From contig NZ_CP068159.1 of the NCBI RefSeq assembly GCF_016728505.1, forward strand, positions 2,046,001 to 2,110,000: 64,000 bases of DNA. The letters run 5' to 3'. The stretch is from Corynebacterium riegelii (GTDB taxonomy: Bacteria > Actinomycetota > Actinomycetes > Mycobacteriales > Mycobacteriaceae). A model generated the notes under the pieces. That model did not search any database, was not told the origin of the DNA, and was given only the letters and a program-made list of their open reading frames with translations. The position numbers and the translations under genes were made by a program. Below, in pieces: positions 60,072 through 64,000 of this stretch; position 1 is the stretch's first letter; each line of letters opens with the position of its first letter.

Positions 60072-60977
60072 CTAGCTCCCCTCCTGTTTCCGCCTGCGGT
60101 CTTTATCCGCAGGCCACAGCGGCTGCAGCATGTGCCAATCTGCCGGGTGGGCGGCGATGTTGGCAGCGAAGTGGTCAGCGACGCGCTGGGTTGTCTTTTC
60201 AAGCGTGTCCACGGCAATCGGCGGGTCCACCTTCAACCCCCATCCGCCCTGACCACGCACACCGTCAGTGAACCAGGAGTGGGCAACCAGAAGTTCAGCG
60301 CCCGTATCCATCGCCAGCTTTGCAGGCCCTACCGGAAACGTCGTCTCCTCACCGAAGAACGTCACCGCAACGCCACGACCAGAAAAGTCGCGCTCCCCCA
60401 TCAGACACACGATGCCGCCGGCTTCCAGAACCTCTTTCAGGCGCGCAAATGGAGTGACCGGCCCGCCTGTTAGCGGCACTACCTCGAAACCTAAAGACTC
60501 CCGGTAGTCCACGAAGGCATCAAACAAGACTTCAGGCTTGACACGCTCAGCGACGGTGGTGAAACTGCCGTAGTTGCGAGTAAGGAACAGGCCGGCAAAG
60601 TCCCAGTTGCCGGAGTGCGGCAGGGTGAGCACAACGCCCTTGCCCTTAGCCAGTGCCGCTTCGAGATGCTCCAACCCCTCGACGCCCGCACTGTAGCGGT
60701 TGAGCAGCGCATCATCGGTGGCAATACGTGGCAGGCGAAAGGCCTCCATCCAGTAGCGAGCGTAGGAACGCATGGCATCGCGCACAAGTCGGCGTGTGAC
60801 ATGCCCAGGGCCCACCACGCGGGCCAGATTTCTGCGGAGCTGCTCCATGCCGCGGCCGTAATCGCTGAGTTGGTCAGCGCCGAAGCGAAAGAGCGGCCAG
60901 GTCACGCGCCTCGGCAGTGCACCGACAAGGCGCCACCCTGCCAAGTAGCCATAAGCAACGAGATTTTCAGCCCCCAT
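60072..60977 (-). CDS. patA: Phosphatidylinositol mannoside acyltransferase
   Basis: 301 aa, LPLAT family. TLPHSGNWDFAGLFL holds the catalytic HxxxxD, and GIVCLMGERDFSGRGVAVTFFGE the substrate-binding region. Acylates the 6-position of the mannose on PIM1. Sits between pgsA and pimA, the standard PIM order. Confidence 0.93.
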   Translation of the reverse strand: MGAENLVAYGYLAGWRLVGALPRRVTWPLFRFGADQLSDYGRGMEQLRRNLARVVGPGHVTRRLVRDAMRSYARYWMEAFRLPRIATDDALLNRYSAGVEGLEHLEAALAKGKGVVLTLPHSGNWDFAGLFLTRNYGSFTTVAERVKPEVLFDAFVDYRESLGFEVVPLTGGPVTPFARLKEVLEAGGIVCLMGERDFSGRGVAVTFFGEETTFPVGPAKLAMDTGAELLVAHSWFTDGVRGQGGWGLKVDPPIAVDTLEKTTQRVADHFAANIAAHPADWHMLQPLWPADKDRRRKQEGS

Positions 60978-60984
60978 CTACGCC

Positions 60985-61620
60985 TCACGCTCCAGGCGGC
61001 GGTGCCAACGGAGCCATCGCTCGCGGATCACGCGCAGCAATCATCAAGCGTTGCACCACTGTGAACACGGATCCCACCAGCAGCAACCACACGGCAACTT
61101 CTACCGCGTGCGGCACCCCAAAGCCTTCAAGGCCCAAGCCCACCAGCGCCACAATCAGGCGCTCTGGTCGCTCCACCAGCCCACCGACAATTTTGATGCC
61201 GCCGGCCTCAGCACGCGCCTTGATGTAGCTGATGGTTTGGCTGAGCACCAGCACAGCCAAACACGCTGCGACGTGTGCCGGGTGTGCGTGGTCTACGTAG
61301 ATCAGCCACATGGCGATAGCGCCAAACAGCGCTCCGTCTGTAATACGGTCACAACTTGCATCCAGCGTGGCGCCATAGGCCGTTCCCCCGCCGCTAAGGC
61401 GCGCCATCGTGCCGTCAACCATGTCAAACGCCGAAAACAGCCCAATGGCAATGGCCGCTGCCACCAAGTAGTCGGCCGGAATAAGCACCGCAGACAACGT
61501 CACTGCGACAACGGTGCCAACCACCGTGGTTATGTTCGCACTCACACCGGCATTCAGCAGGGCTTTGGCTACCGGTTCCACGAAACGGCGTGCCGGTTTA
61601 CGCCCATGCACACTAAGCAT
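60985..61620 (-). CDS. pgsA: Phosphatidylinositol-phosphate synthase (CDP-alcohol phosphatidyltransferase)
   Basis: 211 aa from ATG 61620, about six membrane helices. DMVDGTMARLSGGGTAYGATLDASCD fits the family motif D-x2-DG-x2-AR-x8-G-x3-D-x3-D. Joins CDP-diacylglycerol and inositol phosphate. Its start overlaps the HIT gene end by 8 bp. Confidence 0.93.
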   Translation of the reverse strand: MLSVHGRKPARRFVEPVAKALLNAGVSANITTVVGTVVAVTLSAVLIPADYLVAAAIAIGLFSAFDMVDGTMARLSGGGTAYGATLDASCDRITDGALFGAIAMWLIYVDHAHPAHVAACLAVLVLSQTISYIKARAEAGGIKIVGGLVERPERLIVALVGLGLEGFGVPHAVEVAVWLLLVGSVFTVVQRLMIAARDPRAMAPLAPPPGA

Positions 61621-62230
61621 TGTCTGTCTCCGATTCGGGTGTGTTCGATCGCGTCGGTGAAGTCTGCGGGGTCGATGCCACTTCCGCCCAGCCATCTGCA
61701 AGCAGCTGCCTCGTATCACGCAGCAGCTGCGGCAATACCTTCGTGCCGCCAACGACAGTCATAAAGTTACTGTCTCCGGACCACCGCGGCACAACGTGTA
61801 GATGCAGGTGGTCTCCCACTGACCCACCTGAGGCTTTGCCAAGGTTGAGCCCCACGTTGATCGCTTCGGGCCGTGACACATGCTTCAAGGTCCGCACTGC
61901 AAGCTTGGCAAACTCGCCGAGCTCTGCGGTCTCCTCATCGGTAAGGTTTTCCAGCTCAGCAACCTTGCGGTACGGCACCACCATCATGTGGCCAGAGTTG
62001 TACGGGTACAGGTTGAGCACCGCGTACACGTGCTTGCCGCGCGCAACAATCAGCCCATCCTCATCGTCCATCTTCGGGATGTCTAGGAAAGGATCGGAGC
62101 TTTTCTTGCTTGCAGACGCATGACGCGCAATATACGCCGACCTATACGGTGCCCAGAGGCGCACAAGGCGATCCTCGTCGCCTGCGCCCTGGTCAACGTA
62201 AGGCGGGTTATTAGCCGCGTCGCGCTGCAA
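61613..62230 (-). CDS. HIT-family nucleotide hydrolase/phosphorylase
   Basis: 205 aa from TTG 62230, which has GAGG 6 nt upstream; no ATG or GTG is available before the conserved [15 protein letters not shown], and a TTG at 62269 is the other option. [11 protein letters not shown] is the His-triad; [16 protein letters not shown] is also typical of the ATP-adenylyltransferase-like group. The start overlaps thrS by 20 bp. A Ser/Thr-rich tail ([16 protein letters not shown]) is extra. Confidence 0.9.
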   Translation of the reverse strand: MQRDAANNPPYVDQGAGDEDRLVRLWAPYRSAYIARHASASKKSSDPFLDIPKMDDEDGLIVARGKHVYAVLNLYPYNSGHMMVVPYRKVAELENLTDEETAELGEFAKLAVRTLKHVSRPEAINVGLNLGKASGGSVGDHLHLHVVPRWSGDSNFMTVVGGTKVLPQLLRDTRQLLADGWAEVASTPQTSPTRSNTPESETDNA

Positions 62231-64000
62231 TTGCGGCCTCGTTCGGCTGATCGTTGATCTTCTCGCCAACCCAAGCGGCGATCAATTCCACAGCCTCATC
62301 AACGGGCACGCCGTTGATCTGGCTGCCGTCGAGGAAGCGGAAGCTCACCGCGTTCGCATCCACGTCACGCTCACCCGCGAGCAGCATGAACGGTACCTTG
62401 CCGGTGGTGTGGGTGCGGATCTTCTTCTGCATGCGGTCATCTGAATGGTCTACCTCAGCGCGCAGGCCACGAGCACGTAGCTGGCCAACAACGCCCTCAA
62501 GGTGATCCGCAAACGCGTCCGCCACCGGAATGCCAACCACCTGGTGCGGGGCCAGCCATGCCGGGAAGGCGCCAGCGTAGTGCTCCAACAGCACGCCGAA
62601 GAAACGCTCAATGGAACCAAACAGTGCGCGGTGGATCATTACCGGGCGCTTCTTGGAGCCATCCGAGGAGGTGTACTGCAGGTCAAAGCGCTCCGGCAGG
62701 TTGAAGTCCAGCTGCACCGTAGACATCTGCCACGTACGACCAATGGCGTCGCGGGCCTGCACCGAAATCTTCGGACCGTAGAACGCCGCACCGGCTGGAT
62801 CCGGCACCAGCTCCAGGCCGGACTTCTCAGCCACAGACTGCAAGATGTTGGTGGAGCGCTCCCAGATTGCATCATCACCGATGTACTTCTCCGGGTCCTT
62901 AGTGGAAAGCTCCAGGTAGAAGTCATCCAGGCCGTAGTCCTGCAACAGCGAGATAATGAACTCCAGCACGCTGGTCAGTTCTTCTTCCAGCTGCTCCTCG
63001 GTGCAGTAAATGTGTGCGTCATCCTGGGTAAAGCCACGGGCGCGTGTCAGGCCATGCACCACACCGGACTTCTCGTAGCGGTACACGGTACCGAACTCAA
63101 ATAGGCGCAGCGGTAGCTCACGGTAGGAACGACCACGGGAGTCGAAGATGAGGTTGTGCATCGGGCAGTTCATCGGCTTGACGTAGTAGTCAACCGGCTG
63201 CTTGGTCACATTGCCTTCATCATCTACCTCGCCGTCCAGCTTCATCGGCGGGAACATGCCCTCGGCGTACCAATCCAGGTGACCCGACTTCTTAAACAGG
63301 TCACCCTTGGTCACGTGCGGGGTGTTTACAAAGGAGTAGCCAGCAGCCACGTGGCGCTCACGCGAGTGCTGCTCCATCACCATGCGCACAATGCCGCCAT
63401 CCGGGTGGAACACCGGCAGGCCAGAACCAACCTCATCCGGGAAGGAGAACAAGTCCATCTCATTGCCCAGGCGGCGGTGGTCACGCTTCTCCGCCTCGGC
63501 CAGCATGGTCAGGTACTCATCCAGCTTCTCGGTGGACTCCCACGCCGTGCCGTAGATGCGCTGCAAACCAGCGTTGTTCTGGTCACCACGCCAGTAGGCC
63601 GCCGAGGAACGGGTCAGCGAAAACGCCGGGATGTACTTGGTGGTGGGAATATGCGGGCCACGGCACAGGTCAGACCACTCAACCTCACCCGTGCGTGGGT
63701 TCAGGTTGTCGTAGTAGGTCAGCTCGCCAGCACCTACCTCGGTCGCCTCATCCGAGTCCGGGTCCACGTTGCCCTTGTCCTGGATCAGCTCAAGCTTGTA
63801 GGGCTCGTCTGCCAAACGCTCTGCGGCTTCTTCCTGGGAGGCGAACACGCCGCGAGCGAACTTCTGCCCCTGTTTGATGATCTTCTTCATCCGACGCTCA
63901 AGCGTCTTCAAGTCCTCAGGAGTAAACGGCTCGGCAACGTCAAAGTCGTAATAGAAGCCGTCATTAATCGCCGGGCCAATGCCCAGCTTGGTGCCGGGGA
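62211..64000 (-). CDS. thrS: Threonyl-tRNA synthetase, N-terminal part outside window
   Basis: About 596 codons to the right edge; the TGS start lies beyond it. In the window: [16 protein letters not shown] (editing-domain start), the catalytic core with [29 protein letters not shown] and [18 protein letters not shown], motif 3 [34 protein letters not shown] and a C-terminal anticodon domain. Note the editing zinc site (HxxxH) should be nearer the edge. Confidence 0.97.
   Translation of the reverse strand, partial: PGTKLGIGPAINDGFYYDFDVAEPFTPEDLKTLERRMKKIIKQGQKFARGVFASQEEAAERLADEPYKLELIQDKGNVDPDSDEATEVGAGELTYYDNLNPRTGEVEWSDLCRGPHIPTTKYIPAFSLTRSSAAYWRGDQNNAGLQRIYGTAWESTEKLDEYLTMLAEAEKRDHRRLGNEMDLFSFPDEVGSGLPVFHPDGGIVRMVMEQHSRERHVAAGYSFVNTPHVTKGDLFKKSGHLDWYAEGMFPPMKLDGEVDDEGNVTKQPVDYYVKPMNCPMHNLIFDSRGRSYRELPLRLFEFGTVYRYEKSGVVHGLTRARGFTQDDAHIYCTEEQLEEELTSVLEFIISLLQDYGLDDFYLELSTKDPEKYIGDDAIWERSTNILQSVAEKSGLELVPDPAGAAFYGPKISVQARDAIGRTWQMSTVQLDFNLPERFDLQYTSSDGSKKRPVMIHRALFGSIERFFGVLLEHYAGAFPAWLAPHQVVGIPVADAFADHLEGVVGQLRARGLRAEVDHSDDRMQKKIRTHTTGKVPFMLLAGERDVDANAVSFRFLDGSQINGVPVDEAVELIAAWVGEKINDQPNEAAIAARRG

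Overview
The window is a dense actinobacterial chromosome segment, almost certainly from a Corynebacterium. Evidence: mIHF; the PIS/PatA/PimA phosphatidylinositol-mannoside genes; a long bifunctional Rel; a perfect McbR-type operator in front of metK; and a backbone order (priA, metK, coaBC, rpoZ, gmk, mihF, pyr operon, efp/nusB, aro genes, ruvX, alaS, rarA, aspS, hisS, rel, apt, dciAE, secFD, yajC, ruvBAC, yebC, tesB, pimA, pgsA, thrS) that I recall as close to that of C. glutamicum. Most genes are on the minus strand. There are no rRNA, tRNA, CRISPR, phage or IS elements.

Layout. 1-296 is the start of priA. 412-2591 holds three plus-strand genes (secreted polysaccharide deacetylase, small membrane protein, membrane protein with LP-pentad repeats) lying between priA and metK. 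2588-6417: metK, coaBC, rpoZ, gmk, mihF. 6669-14087: the pyrimidine operon pyrR-pyrB-pyrC-carA-carB-pyrF, with a candidate PyrR-binding hairpin at the pyrR ribosome-binding site and a carA gene that encodes only the N-terminal domain. 14238-15129: two overlapping YbjN-like genes. 15140-17952: sugar-type ABC transporter. 18064-27347: one long minus-strand run (ppk2, nusB, efp, pepQ, aroQ, aroB, aroK, aroC, prepilin peptidase, aroE, mltG, ruvX). 27536-34731: alaS, rarA, a kinase-like protein, aspS. 34835-38679: accessory block with a zinc metallopeptidase, a HEPN-CBS protein, serine dehydratase and a decayed hipBA pair. 38753-43364: hisS, a metallo-beta-lactamase hydrolase, a membrane cyclophilin, a small secreted protein, a flavin oxidoreductase. 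43473-56771: nucleotidase, rel, apt, dciAE, secF, secD, yajC, ruvB, ruvA, ruvC, lipoprotein. 56773-64000: yebC, tesB, a LemA-like protein, pimA, patA, pgsA, a HIT protein and most of thrS.

How it fits together. The window covers UMP synthesis (all steps except dihydroorotate dehydrogenase and orotate phosphoribosyltransferase), five steps of the shikimate pathway, four aminoacyl-tRNA synthetases (Ala, Asp, His, Thr), Holliday junction processing, SecDF-YajC, stringent control and the first PIM steps. The most unusual observations are the carA gene without a glutaminase domain, the HEPN-CBS fusion, the LP-repeat membrane protein, the PyrR-type hairpin, and an McbR operator built into a metK promoter that seems to give a leaderless mRNA.
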